43,066 nt of DNA, from contig JAGGYF010000044.1 in NCBI GenBank assembly GCA_021162685.1, positions 1-43,066 on the forward strand, given 5' to 3'. Shown one piece after another: positions 26,897 through 36,589 of the stretch. Numbering within the stretch: position 1 is the first letter of the stretch; every line of letters starts with the position of its first letter. The notes beneath the pieces were generated by a model. That model worked only from the letters and a program-made list of their open reading frames with translations. It did not search any database and had not been told where the DNA came from. The position numbers were made by a program, and so were the translations under genes. This DNA comes from Candidatus Iainarchaeum sp. (lineage in GTDB: Archaea > B1Sed10-29 > WALL01).

Positions 26897-27604
26897 CAAA
26901 ATCTCCTTTATGATGTTTTTGCTTATAGGGTCAAGCTCTCCATAATACCTATTGTACTGCTTCTCAAACCAGGTTAAGTCCCCAAGATAATTCATTATTG
27001 GAGTATGGCCAACACCAGCAAGCACAAGCACCTTGTACCTTTTCTTCTTCTTCGCGAGTTCATGTATCACCCTTAGGATTTTCCTTGTCCATTGGAGGTT
27101 TCGTATATTATCCCATATGCATTCAATACCATGACAAACAGGTATCTCATCCCTAAGCTTTTTCAGCGCAGTATAATCCCCATCCAATGCCTTTAATAAT
27201 AGCTTCTTTTTTTCAGTTTCTTCTTCTGTATACTCCTTTATCATCTCCTTTGCAACTTCTTTTGGGGCATCCTTTATTCTGTTGAAAAACTCAATGGCTT
27301 TCTCTGCACCTATCTCCTCAACTAACTCATCTATCTCTCTGTTTGAATCAAGTGGTATCCATCTCATTTTTGGGTTTGGAAATGAATATCCAACACTCTT
27401 CTCAAAATTTGATTTACTGAATGATTCAGCAAGAACAATATCAGCACTCTTTATCTCTTTATCAAGTTCCTTCTTGAATTTTTTTGATATCATATAATGG
27501 GGAGGAACACCATGCACAAAACCAAGGAAATAAACGTCAACATTTTTGTATCTAAACAAAAGCATTGGTGGTCTGCCCTTCTCATTTACTCTTGCAATTA
27601 ACAT
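26849..27604 (-). CDS. TraB/TIKI-like family protein
   Basis: VYFLGFVHGVPPHY...DIVLAESF...VLVLAGVGHTPIM. Confidence 0.55.
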   Translation of the reverse strand: MLIARVNEKGRPPMLLFRYKNVDVYFLGFVHGVPPHYMISKKFKKELDKEIKSADIVLAESFSKSNFEKSVGYSFPNPKMRWIPLDSNREIDELVEEIGAEKAIEFFNRIKDAPKEVAKEMIKEYTEEETEKKKLLLKALDGDYTALKKLRDEIPVCHGIECIWDNIRNLQWTRKILRVIHELAKKKKRYKVLVLAGVGHTPIMNYLGDLTWFEKQYNRYYGELDPISKNIIKEILSDRKGNVPTDSTKEH

Positions 27605-28546
27605 CTATACCCCCATAACCTTCAAAAACAGAGCTACAGCCAATGGAATAGTGATATTATCATCTACTTTTGGGATTGTTTCTACAATGGCAGTAAGCAA
27701 TGAGACAAATATTGCAAGCTCTCTTCCTATCAAGAAGAATAGGAAGAGATACACGGCAAAGAAACTGAATAGTGTGCCTTCCCATTGCTTTTTTGGATTA
27801 TACCACACTTTATGTGATCCTAAATACATACCAACAATTGTACTAACAGAGTCACCAACACATAATGCTATAATGGAACAAGCACTTACTTTCCAGTCAA
27901 ATAATAGAATGACAATCGCAATTACTCCGAGGAATATTCCTGCCTTTAAATAACTTCTTTCTCCATTTCTCTCAAATACTGCTGTCAATCTCCTTACCTC
28001 TGGAACTTTGTATGCTATAAACACTAATAATACACAGATAGCGATGAAGAGTAAAGCATACATCTTCCCAAAAAAGTATGAGAGAGGGACAACAAGTACA
28101 GCAAGGAAATGTATTGTCTGGCGTGCTATCTCTTTCATACTTATCTTCTTTGTTTTTGTGCTGTACATCCACAACCCAAACAGCAGACCAAATAATGCGC
28201 CAGCCATTACCTCAACTGGTGTGTGTAATCCTTTCTCAACACGTGCTATCCCAAGTAAGCCAGCAAGTACAAACAAGATAACGCTTCCTTTTGGATATCG
28301 CTGGCTCATCATCGTGGCAATAAAGAATGCTGTCTGTGTATGAAAAGAGGGGAATGCTGGGCCAAAGCCCACATTTCTTGGCACTAGAAACAGATATTTC
28401 AATGAGAACCCAAGAACCGTGTTAAGAACAACACCCGCAACAAGGTGCATGAAGAATCTGTAATGCCTTTTAATAACTGGATACAGGGGCGCAAGAGATA
28501 GAAAAAATACTACAACTATAGCATTTATAAGAGCCCAGGTGTCCAT
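27605..28546 (-). CDS. PAP2-type phosphatase fused to dolichol kinase-like CTP-transferase domain
   Basis: N half FPSFHTQTAFFIA...GIARVEKGLHTPVEVMAGALFG; C half SIIALCVGDSVSTIVGMYLGSHKVWYNPKKQWEGTLFSF...ETIPKVDDNITIPL. Confidence 0.75.
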   Translation of the reverse strand: MDTWALINAIVVVFFLSLAPLYPVIKRHYRFFMHLVAGVVLNTVLGFSLKYLFLVPRNVGFGPAFPSFHTQTAFFIATMMSQRYPKGSVILFVLAGLLGIARVEKGLHTPVEVMAGALFGLLFGLWMYSTKTKKISMKEIARQTIHFLAVLVVPLSYFFGKMYALLFIAICVLLVFIAYKVPEVRRLTAVFERNGERSYLKAGIFLGVIAIVILLFDWKVSACSIIALCVGDSVSTIVGMYLGSHKVWYNPKKQWEGTLFSFFAVYLFLFFLIGRELAIFVSLLTAIVETIPKVDDNITIPLAVALFLKVMGV

Positions 28547-28618
28547 AGGTGACTATATACCATGAAGATTTATAAACTTTCTGAGCCATAAAAACTAAGC
28601 TTGTTCTAGGTGATCAGT

Positions 28619-28915
28619 ATGAAAGGAGTAATTGTTAACTACAGAAGAGGCAGAAGGACAATGCATGGCAACCAGATGATCGTGACGTTTGAGGGCGTGG
28701 ATACAAAGGAAAAGGCAGCGCCACTCCTCGGAAAGACGGTTGTTTGGGAGACGCCAGCAAAGAAAAGGATTTTTGGGAAAGTATCAAAAGTGCATGGAAA
28801 CAAGGGAGCAGTAATTGTTAGGTTTAGAAAAGGAATGCCCGGCCAATCTATCGGAAGCAATGTTGAGATCGTAGAAAAAGAGGAGAGCAAGAAAAAGACA
28901 ACTAAAAAGAAGTGA
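28619..28915 (+). CDS. rpl35ae: 50S ribosomal protein L35Ae
   Basis: MKGVIVNYRRGRRTMHGNQMIVTFEGVDTKEKAAPLLGKTVVWETPAKKRIFGKVSKVHGNKGAVIVRFRKGMPGQSIGSNVEI. Confidence 0.9.
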   Translation: MKGVIVNYRRGRRTMHGNQMIVTFEGVDTKEKAAPLLGKTVVWETPAKKRIFGKVSKVHGNKGAVIVRFRKGMPGQSIGSNVEIVEKEESKKKTTKKK

Positions 28916-29985
28916 GGCCCTTGATTATAACTGAGGGCAAAACAAAGCTCAGTGTTCCAGAACATAATGAAGTTTTTTTCAATCCCCAGATGAAATTAAA
29001 TAGAGATATAACTATCTCCATAGTAAATGCCTGGCCAAAGAAAGGAGCATTCTGTGATACTCTCTCAGGGATTGGAGCAAAGGGTATACGTGTTGCAAAT
29101 GAGACAGATATTGAACATGTCCTCTTAAACGACCTCAACCCTCATGCACAGCGTTTCATGAAAAAAAGTATCACGTTAAACAATCTAGATAATGTTTCAA
29201 TAGAAAAAAAAGATGCCAACATACTCCTTTCTGAACATAAATATGATAAATTTGATATCATTGACATAGATCCCTTTGGTTCTCCTGCACAGTTCATTGA
29301 TTCAGCAATAAGGGCAATACTCCCTAAGAATGGTTTATTATGTGTTACAGCAACAGATACGGGTGCACTATGTGGCTCTTTTCAAAATGCTGCGCTGAGG
29401 AAATATGGAATAAAAGCAAAGAAAACGACATTCTACAATGAGTTTGGCGTGAGGGCATTGGTAGGGTTTTGCGTCAGAGAAGCAGCAAAGTACGATATTG
29501 CCTTAATTCCTGTTTTTTCACATGCAACAAGGCATTATTACCGTGTATTCTTGAAAACAGAGCGCGGAAGAACAGCTGCAACAAAAGCCATGAAAATGGT
29601 TGGGCATATTGGCTATTGCTATACATGCGATATGAGGAAATACAACCATACTGGAAAGTGTTGCAATAGAGATGTGGAAGTGCTTGGACCAATATGGCAG
29701 GGAAAAATCTATGACAAAAAACTTGTAAGAAAGATGGAACCAGTGAGCTCAGAGGCAGAAAAGCTCATTATGTTATGTACAGAAGAAAGTGAGTTTGTCA
29801 CCCCATACTATAACATCCATGCCATTGAGAAGAAACATAAGATAAAAGCAGGGTCATTTAAGAAAATAATCGCATCTCTAGGCAAGGCGTCACGAACACA
29901 TTTCAGCAATTTTGGTATAAAGACAGATGCCCCGTTTAGAACATTCATAAGAACGCTCTTCCAACAGCAACAGCAACAACGATGA
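28912..29985 (+). CDS. trm1: tRNA (guanine26-N2)-dimethyltransferase
   Basis: GTG start; ITEGKTKLSVPEHNEVFFNPQMKLNRDITI...DIDPFGSPAQFIDSA...GYCYTCDMRK. Confidence 0.93.
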   Translation: MRPLIITEGKTKLSVPEHNEVFFNPQMKLNRDITISIVNAWPKKGAFCDTLSGIGAKGIRVANETDIEHVLLNDLNPHAQRFMKKSITLNNLDNVSIEKKDANILLSEHKYDKFDIIDIDPFGSPAQFIDSAIRAILPKNGLLCVTATDTGALCGSFQNAALRKYGIKAKKTTFYNEFGVRALVGFCVREAAKYDIALIPVFSHATRHYYRVFLKTERGRTAATKAMKMVGHIGYCYTCDMRKYNHTGKCCNRDVEVLGPIWQGKIYDKKLVRKMEPVSSEAEKLIMLCTEESEFVTPYYNIHAIEKKHKIKAGSFKKIIASLGKASRTHFSNFGIKTDAPFRTFIRTLFQQQQQQR

Positions 29986-31627
29986 CTCCGGCGATAATTG
30001 CTATAAGGACAACATCCTGATCACTAAGCTTATATGGCTTTTCTATATCCACATAGAAACCATATATCTTTTCAGCACTTACATATCCTATCTTTGATGC
30101 TACTACTTTTATGGAATACTCGCCCGGATCCGAAAATGTATATCTTGCTTCATAATATCCAGTTCTCGGATTCCTCAACAGCGTTGCAGTATGATGTCCT
30201 GTTTTTGGTGTTGAGATAATGGCTCTTACATTTGCGTTTGTCACAATGTCTTTATTCTCGTCAACTACTTCCATCGCAAGTGTTATGAAATTATCCGTAA
30301 CATTCGTGTTGGGTACAGGATACACAGGATTTATGAATAACTTATGTGATGATATATGCAATGTAGTATTTTGAGTGATTTCCTTTCCATTGTACAATAT
30401 CCTAAATGAGACATCATATGTTCCCTCATCTAGTGGTGGGACCGTTGTATAGTACTCACCGTTTCTATCATACACTAATTCTTTAGTTTCCTCACCATAC
30501 CTCACAGTTACATTTGCATCTCTTACAGGGTAACTCTCATTGTCCAAGATCTGTATCCTGAACTCTATACCTTGGTCCACAGAATATGTCTTCTCCTCTT
30601 CTGGGTACACGATTGATATCCATAACCCATATGTCTCAACCATGCCCTCTGGGGGCTTTTTTGGCTCCTCCCCTACTCTTATTGCTGGGAAAATACTTCT
30701 TGCTTCCTTGTACCCTTCTCTCTCAGCAATAACCTCTATCTCATACCAAGCATTTTTATCTGCTTTGAACGCTCCAACATATTTCGGTGTGACCAAACTA
30801 TCAACAAATTTCAGGGTTATGTTCTCCTCTTCGCTTCCTGATTTTATAATTGCCATAACATTCGCACTTGGATCCCTCACTCTATTCCCATTTTCATCTA
30901 TAAGCATGACTTCTATGGGTATATTGCTCATTAATGGATATTTTCCAAGAGAAGGTTGAACCCTAACGATCTCCATATCCTTTGTTGGTATAGTTGCACC
31001 AGCAATGGTGAAAGACACACTCTTTGTCTCTTCTTCCTCCCCCTTTCTTGCATTCAATATCAATGTGTAATATCCTGGGTCCAAACCAATATATGTTCTG
31101 TAATAGTTCTGCCCTTCTGGAACATCCTGTTCTAAAACCATGCCAGACCCATTTTCCACAACAGCTTTAACATCTACATCATGCGCAAATGCGTTATCCT
31201 GCTCTATATACACCTTTACCTCAATACCTTCTTCATACGTTTCATTTTTTGGCTCAATGATTGACACAAAAAGCCTTGATGATACAACTGAGAATTCCGT
31301 ACTATTCTTATATTCAACTCCATCATATGTTGTCTCAAATAGAATCCTATACTCCCCCTTATTATCTATCTGAAATGATACATCATAATACTCTCCATCA
31401 AATACCATTGTTTTTGATTCAATAAGTACGCCTGTTTTGTATGTCAGAGTTGCTTTTATAACAGCATCCTGGATTGTTATGTTTTCCTCATCTGTTTGAT
31501 TGACAAAGTATACTTTTGCAAGGACTAATCCATGCCCTAACTCTGCACCATTTGTCGGCTCAATAACATTAAAATTTAGGGCACTAACTCCAAAAAGCAA
31601 TATGATAAACCAAAACAATCGTTTCAT
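29945..31627 (-). CDS. Surface protein with repeated Ig-like domains and C-terminal TM
   Basis: Signal MKRLFWFIILLFGVSALNF; repeated I.P....Y units; C-terminal VVLIAIIAGVIVVAVAVGRAFL. Confidence 0.7.
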   Translation of the reverse strand: MKRLFWFIILLFGVSALNFNVIEPTNGAELGHGLVLAKVYFVNQTDEENITIQDAVIKATLTYKTGVLIESKTMVFDGEYYDVSFQIDNKGEYRILFETTYDGVEYKNSTEFSVVSSRLFVSIIEPKNETYEEGIEVKVYIEQDNAFAHDVDVKAVVENGSGMVLEQDVPEGQNYYRTYIGLDPGYYTLILNARKGEEEETKSVSFTIAGATIPTKDMEIVRVQPSLGKYPLMSNIPIEVMLIDENGNRVRDPSANVMAIIKSGSEEENITLKFVDSLVTPKYVGAFKADKNAWYEIEVIAEREGYKEARSIFPAIRVGEEPKKPPEGMVETYGLWISIVYPEEEKTYSVDQGIEFRIQILDNESYPVRDANVTVRYGEETKELVYDRNGEYYTTVPPLDEGTYDVSFRILYNGKEITQNTTLHISSHKLFINPVYPVPNTNVTDNFITLAMEVVDENKDIVTNANVRAIISTPKTGHHTATLLRNPRTGYYEARYTFSDPGEYSIKVVASKIGYVSAEKIYGFYVDIEKPYKLSDQDVVLIAIIAGVIVVAVAVGRAFL

Positions 31628-31662
31628 ACTTCCCACCAATACATTATTGCAAATGTATCTAT

Positions 31663-32274
31663 TTAAAGTTTCCTACAAACAACAAGGACATGGTCCTTCT
31701 CAAATGGCTCTAAATTAACAATTTCCATGACTTGCAAAGCCTTTTCCAATTCTTTTATCTGCTCCTCAAATACTTTCTTTGGCTGCTTTGCAACATCCAC
31801 AGACCTGGCTTTTATGCATAGTAGCGCGTATCTTCCCTTCTTCAAATACTTAGTATTTTTCAGCAATATCCTGGCTTGGTTTGGTTGAGCAACATCCTGG
31901 TATATCACATCAATATCTTCCAAATACTCTGAATATCCCTCTGGTTTATTTGCATCCCCCAACACAGGAACCATGTTCTCTCTTCTTTCACATAATGGTA
32001 TAAGCTCTTCCATTGCCTTTTCTGAGATCTCTACACAGATCACATAACCCTGTTTTCCAACAATATCAGAAACAAACGAAGGTGTGTTTCCCTGTGCTGC
32101 TCCCAAATACAAGACATGAGACCCTTTTTTTATGGGCATAGTTTTCAGACCATTTAGAATAGCAGCAGCAAGTTTTGAGTGATATGGGTTCCACTCTCTA
32201 TACTCCCCATTTTCAAACGAAATAGTGAACAATCTATTCTTATCCCTAAAAACTCCATCAAAAACCCTTTTCAT
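31663..32274 (-). CDS. flpA: Fibrillarin-like rRNA/tRNA 2'-O-methyltransferase
   Basis: REWNPYHSKLAAAILNGL...HVLYLGAAQGNTPSFVSDIVG...YQDVAQPNQARIL. Confidence 0.95.
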   Translation of the reverse strand: MKRVFDGVFRDKNRLFTISFENGEYREWNPYHSKLAAAILNGLKTMPIKKGSHVLYLGAAQGNTPSFVSDIVGKQGYVICVEISEKAMEELIPLCERRENMVPVLGDANKPEGYSEYLEDIDVIYQDVAQPNQARILLKNTKYLKKGRYALLCIKARSVDVAKQPKKVFEEQIKELEKALQVMEIVNLEPFEKDHVLVVCRKL

Positions 32275-32825
32275 TGTGCACCTATCCTCTCTAAAATCCG
32301 TCTCATTTTTAGTGTCACTGCATCCTTATCATCGTCAGTTATATGGCCAACATCTCCAACTCGCTCAATTAGTTGCTCAATGTTCTCAGGAGCATCTAGG
32401 AACGACCTATGCGCGTCTATAATTCTCCTCAATACTCTCCTGCTTAACTCGTGCCCCTTTATTAACGTTGCAACTGTTTTCATGTTTCCTGTAATCTCTT
32501 CAATCTCCTGCTTCAGCCTTCTGTATTCCTCTTCATCACCTTCCAATGCATTTGCCTTTTGTATGATTTCTTCTCTTTTCTGCACATACCCCTCAAATCT
32601 TTCATTTAACTTCCTTATCTCCTTCTCCAACCTTTCATGCTCTTTAAGTAACTCTGCAAATATGGTATGTTGGTGTGTGCTGCGTTTCTCTGGTTCTAAA
32701 TTCCTCAGATGTTCTATCATGACATTAGTAACCTCTCTAGCAAATGTATGTGGTGGAGCAGTCTCTGATATCTTTTCACGTGCCCTTCTTAATATCATCT
32801 TTCCAAGCGGCTTTTCCACAGGCAT
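32271..32825 (-). CDS. Coiled-coil hypothetical protein between fibrillarin and Nop5
   Basis: 184 aa heptad-rich; 4-bp overlap with fibrillarin start. Confidence 0.65.
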   Translation of the reverse strand: MPVEKPLGKMILRRAREKISETAPPHTFAREVTNVMIEHLRNLEPEKRSTHQHTIFAELLKEHERLEKEIRKLNERFEGYVQKREEIIQKANALEGDEEEYRRLKQEIEEITGNMKTVATLIKGHELSRRVLRRIIDAHRSFLDAPENIEQLIERVGDVGHITDDDKDAVTLKMRRILERIGAQ

Positions 32826-32848
32826 AAAATCACTAAATAATTATTGCA

Positions 32849-33649
32849 TTACTTCTTTTTAAGGATTTCTACCAACTTCTCCTCAAATTCCTTTTTCAAT
32901 TCTTTTCCTCTGTCCTCATGCCCAAAATAGTCCATTTTTGCTGCTATTGATAATTTACTTGCAAGCAGTCGTGCAACCTTTCCACGCTTCTTTTTTGGTG
33001 CTCCCCTGACAGCAGGATGTTGGAATATCACACCATGTTTTGGTGGTTTAACCCCTTTTCTTATATGAGCGAACAATGCTTTTTCAGCACCAAGCAGCTG
33101 TATGGTAGATGCAGGAAATTCTGCCAGCCTTTCCAAAGAGCCAGCCAAAGCCATCAGTCTCGCAACCAACATACCTCCTGCAAGTGCATACATATTTGGC
33201 GCAATCTCTTTTATGGTCTTGTCAACATAATCTGCCAACTCCTCCCTTTCCCTTCTTGCGTGTACTGCCAATGTTGCATATTTTGCAATTGCGTCTAAAT
33301 CTTCATCACTCACCTCTGCACCCATTGACTCTTTAGCAATTCTCTCTACCTTTTCTGCTTGGTCAGGTCTAAGGTATTTTTCAAGTGCTTTCCTTGTCAT
33401 TTCCTTCCTATGTTTCAGTTCAGTTAGTATAGCAAGGTATGTTTCAGTGTTCTTTACTAATTTTTCAAGTTCTGGATAGTGTAGTGCATACCAGTGCCTC
33501 ACCCTTTCATTCATCAGGTTTACAATTTCATCAAGCTCGTCTATTGTTTCAACTGCTTGTATCACCAACTTGTCTTTTCCAAACTTCTTTTCTGCCACTC
33601 TTCTTTTTGTCTCTTTTAATGCCTTTCTCCTCAGCTCTTTAATGTTCAT
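32849..33649 (-). CDS. Nop5/Nop56-58 family protein lacking the N-terminal domain
   Basis: LVIQAVETIDELDEIVNLMNERVRHWYALHYPELEKLV; ApnmyalaGGMLVARLMALAGSLERLAEFPASTIQLLGAEKALFAHI; PKHGVIFQHPAVRGAPKKKRGKVARLLASKLSIAAKMDYF. Confidence 0.92.
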   Translation of the reverse strand: MNIKELRRKALKETKRRVAEKKFGKDKLVIQAVETIDELDEIVNLMNERVRHWYALHYPELEKLVKNTETYLAILTELKHRKEMTRKALEKYLRPDQAEKVERIAKESMGAEVSDEDLDAIAKYATLAVHARREREELADYVDKTIKEIAPNMYALAGGMLVARLMALAGSLERLAEFPASTIQLLGAEKALFAHIRKGVKPPKHGVIFQHPAVRGAPKKKRGKVARLLASKLSIAAKMDYFGHEDRGKELKKEFEEKLVEILKKK

Positions 33650-33668
33650 CTGATTCACCTTTTTCTTT

Positions 33669-34481
33669 CTACCATCTCTCTATAAGTTCTTCTGGCGCTC
33701 GCCGCCAGTCAATACCTTCTATATGTGTTGATCTTAATTTTGAGAATATATTCATAACTTTGGTCTTTCCGTCTGTTATCCCTAATTCGTACGCTATTCT
33801 TCCCATTTCTTTTGGACCCATAATTACTCCCTTTTCATCAATAACAGGTATCCCTTTATTATATAATGCCTCTACAATCTCTAACAGCTCTTTGGCATAA
33901 TCTTCCCCTCTCTTGGGCCTGTTAGACAAACTCTTTCTTGATGCTTCTACAATATTATAATATGCCTTTTTTGCTTCTGCAAATACAGGTTTCTCAATAA
34001 GATACAATGCGCTTTTTCTAAACTTATCTTTGCTCATACCTTCTGGTACAATCTCAGTCAAACTCTTTGCTGTTGGATTACTCATAAGTGCTTGATGCAC
34101 TTTCGCCAATAACAGGTCCCTCTCCAAAATAACAGTAAAAAGCCGAGTTGAATAAATGTCCTTCTCTTCCTCTATACCTGCCACATCAGCACGTATCTGA
34201 TTAGGAATCAGTCTGTTTTCTCCCCTATCCACTAATTCAGTAACATGTTTGAGGAATGATTCGCAAAGTTCAGTCGGTGTTACACCAACTGCCGTCGCAT
34301 GCTTCAAGAAAATATCATGTATCTTCCTCTTATGTGCTAGCGAGCCTCCATGAAAGAATGATGAGAGATCCTTTTTCAGCTGTTCCATAACATTGCCTTT
34401 TGGTTTAACTGCGCTCTCCCTAATTGCTTTAGCATATGTTGATCCTCTAAGCCATTCCTTCTTTTCAGCTGTTGTCGGCAT
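33669..34481 (-). CDS. Hypothetical protein
   Basis: ATG with GAGAGAGGTGA upstream; 270 aa charged. Confidence 0.65.
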   Translation of the reverse strand: MPTTAEKKEWLRGSTYAKAIRESAVKPKGNVMEQLKKDLSSFFHGGSLAHKRKIHDIFLKHATAVGVTPTELCESFLKHVTELVDRGENRLIPNQIRADVAGIEEEKDIYSTRLFTVILERDLLLAKVHQALMSNPTAKSLTEIVPEGMSKDKFRKSALYLIEKPVFAEAKKAYYNIVEASRKSLSNRPKRGEDYAKELLEIVEALYNKGIPVIDEKGVIMGPKEMGRIAYELGITDGKTKVMNIFSKLRSTHIEGIDWRRAPEELIERW

Positions 34482-34578
34482 CAGTTCACCTCTCTCCCTC
34501 TTCACAGGATTTACCAACCATTAACATCTAATATTTAACCATTATGTATTTATATAGTGATTTGCTTATTTTTCAGGT

Positions 34579-36024
34579 ATGAGCCATTTTGATACTCTTG
34601 TTGATATCTGCCTAAAGAGAGGGATAATCTATCCTGACTCAGAGATTCACGGAAGCCTATCTGGTTTCTATGACTATGGTAGCATTGGCTATGAAATAAA
34701 AAGGAGATGGGAAGAAGCGTGGAGAAAGCATTTCCTTAAACTACACCCCAATTTTCATGAAATACAAACAACAACCATTATGCCAATGAATGTTTTCAAA
34801 GCATCTGGCCACCTTGAGCATTTTTATGACCCAATAGCAGAATGCCCTCACTGTGGAACAAAGGTAAGGGCAGACCACTTATTAGAGGATTACCTAGGTG
34901 AAAAGTTTGAGGGATTAACAACAAAAGAACTCAATGAATTGATGAAAAAACATAATATTGTATGCCCCAAATGCAAGAAACCATTTAAAGAGATTGAAAA
35001 CTTCACACTTATGTTCTCTGTTGACGTTGGTGCAGGTGATGACAAAAAAGTTGCATATCTAAGGCCAGAAACAGCACAGGGTCCTTACACAGCATTCAAA
35101 AGAGAGTTCAGAGCGAACAGAGAAAAATTACCATTGGGATTAGCAATCATAGGAAAAGCGTTCAGAAATGAGATCTCCCCCAGGCAATTTGTTATAAGAA
35201 CTAGAGAATTTACACAGGCAGAACTTCAGATATTTTTTGACCCAGAGAGCCTACCAGAAGTACCGTTTGATAAAATCAAGGCATATAAGTTGAGGTTGCT
35301 TCCCCAGGGAGAAAAAGGGATTATAGAACTAACATGCGAAGAAGCAGTAAAACGTACGGGAATGGAGCCATTCTTCATATACTTTATGGCAATGAGCCAA
35401 CTCTTTATGGAAAAAATGGGATTACTAGAGCATTTCAGATTCAAACAGCTTTCTGACGAGGAGAAAGCATTTTACAACAAATATCATTGGGATCTTGAAA
35501 TAAACATGCCGAGTTTTGGAAAATGGATTGAGGTTGCAGGTTTTCACTACAGAACAGACCATGACTTGAGGGGGCACGCAGAGGTTTCAAAGCAGAAGTT
35601 GAATATACCAGGCAAAAACTACGTTCCCCATGTTCTTGAACTAAGTTTTGGCGTTGATAGGAACATCTTTGCTTTACTTGACTGTAATCTAAAACAGAAA
35701 AAGGACCAGTGGTATTTTGCTCTGCCACCAATAGTGGCTCCGTATGATGTTGCTGTTTTCCCACTGGTAAACAAGGACAGGCTTCCAGAGAGGGCAAGAG
35801 AGATCTATTACTCCTTAAACACAACATTCAAGGTATTCTATGATGACTCTGGTTCTATAGGAAGGCGCTATGCAAGAGTTGATGAGATAGGTGTTCCCCT
35901 AGCAGTGACTGTGGATTTCCAGACATTAGAGGACGATACTGTTACATTAAGAGATAGAGATACTGGCAACCAGATAAGAGTAGAAATAAACAAACTAAAT
36001 GATAAGATAGCTGGTGTTTTTTGA
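34579..36024 (+). CDS. glyS: Glycyl-tRNA synthetase
   Basis: GFYDYGSIGYEIKRRWEEAWRKHFL; YLRPETAQGPYTAFKRE; GKAFRNEISPRQFVIRTREFTQAELQIF. Confidence 0.96.
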   Translation: MSHFDTLVDICLKRGIIYPDSEIHGSLSGFYDYGSIGYEIKRRWEEAWRKHFLKLHPNFHEIQTTTIMPMNVFKASGHLEHFYDPIAECPHCGTKVRADHLLEDYLGEKFEGLTTKELNELMKKHNIVCPKCKKPFKEIENFTLMFSVDVGAGDDKKVAYLRPETAQGPYTAFKREFRANREKLPLGLAIIGKAFRNEISPRQFVIRTREFTQAELQIFFDPESLPEVPFDKIKAYKLRLLPQGEKGIIELTCEEAVKRTGMEPFFIYFMAMSQLFMEKMGLLEHFRFKQLSDEEKAFYNKYHWDLEINMPSFGKWIEVAGFHYRTDHDLRGHAEVSKQKLNIPGKNYVPHVLELSFGVDRNIFALLDCNLKQKKDQWYFALPPIVAPYDVAVFPLVNKDRLPERAREIYYSLNTTFKVFYDDSGSIGRRYARVDEIGVPLAVTVDFQTLEDDTVTLRDRDTGNQIRVEINKLNDKIAGVF

Positions 36025-36566
36025 TGGAGTTCGTTCTAAAGGATGGTAGGATAGTTGAGATAAGACCCTTACAGCCAACAGACGATGTTTTTGATCTATG
36101 CAGATTCATAAACGAATTAATTGAAGAGAAAAGCTATATAGCGATGAACGAAAAGATAACACCAGAAAGTGAAGCAAAATGGCTTGAGAACCAAATAGAT
36201 AAGATGAGACATGATGAACTAATTGATTTCCGCGCGTTTCTAGATGGAAGGTGTGTAGGAGGGGCAGAGGCCCGAAGGGGAAAATGGAAGGAGAGAGATA
36301 ATGTTGAGTTGGGTATTGCTCTCTCTAAGGAAGTTAGAGGGCAGGGCTTAGGAAGGAAGCTCCTGATGGAACTAATAAAAGAAGTAAAGAAGAAATGGAA
36401 ACCAAAACACATCTACCTATCGGTCACAGAAGGAAACGAACCTGCAAAGAAGCTATATGAAGGCCTTGGTTTTAAGGAGTTTGCTAGGTTCCCAGAGTGG
36501 GTCAACCACTATGGCGTATACAAAGATAGGATATGGATGGAATTTGCTATTCAGAAAAACTTTTAA
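36024..36566 (+). CDS. GNAT-family N-acetyltransferase
   Basis: VELGIALSKEVRGQGLGRKLLMELIKEVKKK...GNEPAKKLYEGLGFKEFARFP. Confidence 0.85.
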   Translation: MEFVLKDGRIVEIRPLQPTDDVFDLCRFINELIEEKSYIAMNEKITPESEAKWLENQIDKMRHDELIDFRAFLDGRCVGGAEARRGKWKERDNVELGIALSKEVRGQGLGRKLLMELIKEVKKKWKPKHIYLSVTEGNEPAKKLYEGLGFKEFARFPEWVNHYGVYKDRIWMEFAIQKNF

Positions 36567-36589
36567 ATTCTGCAGGTTTATTCTTAATC

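Noticed and set aside
32179-32862. 227-aa plus-strand ORF
   Set aside because: Antisense to the fibrillarin start and the 184-aa coiled-coil gene.
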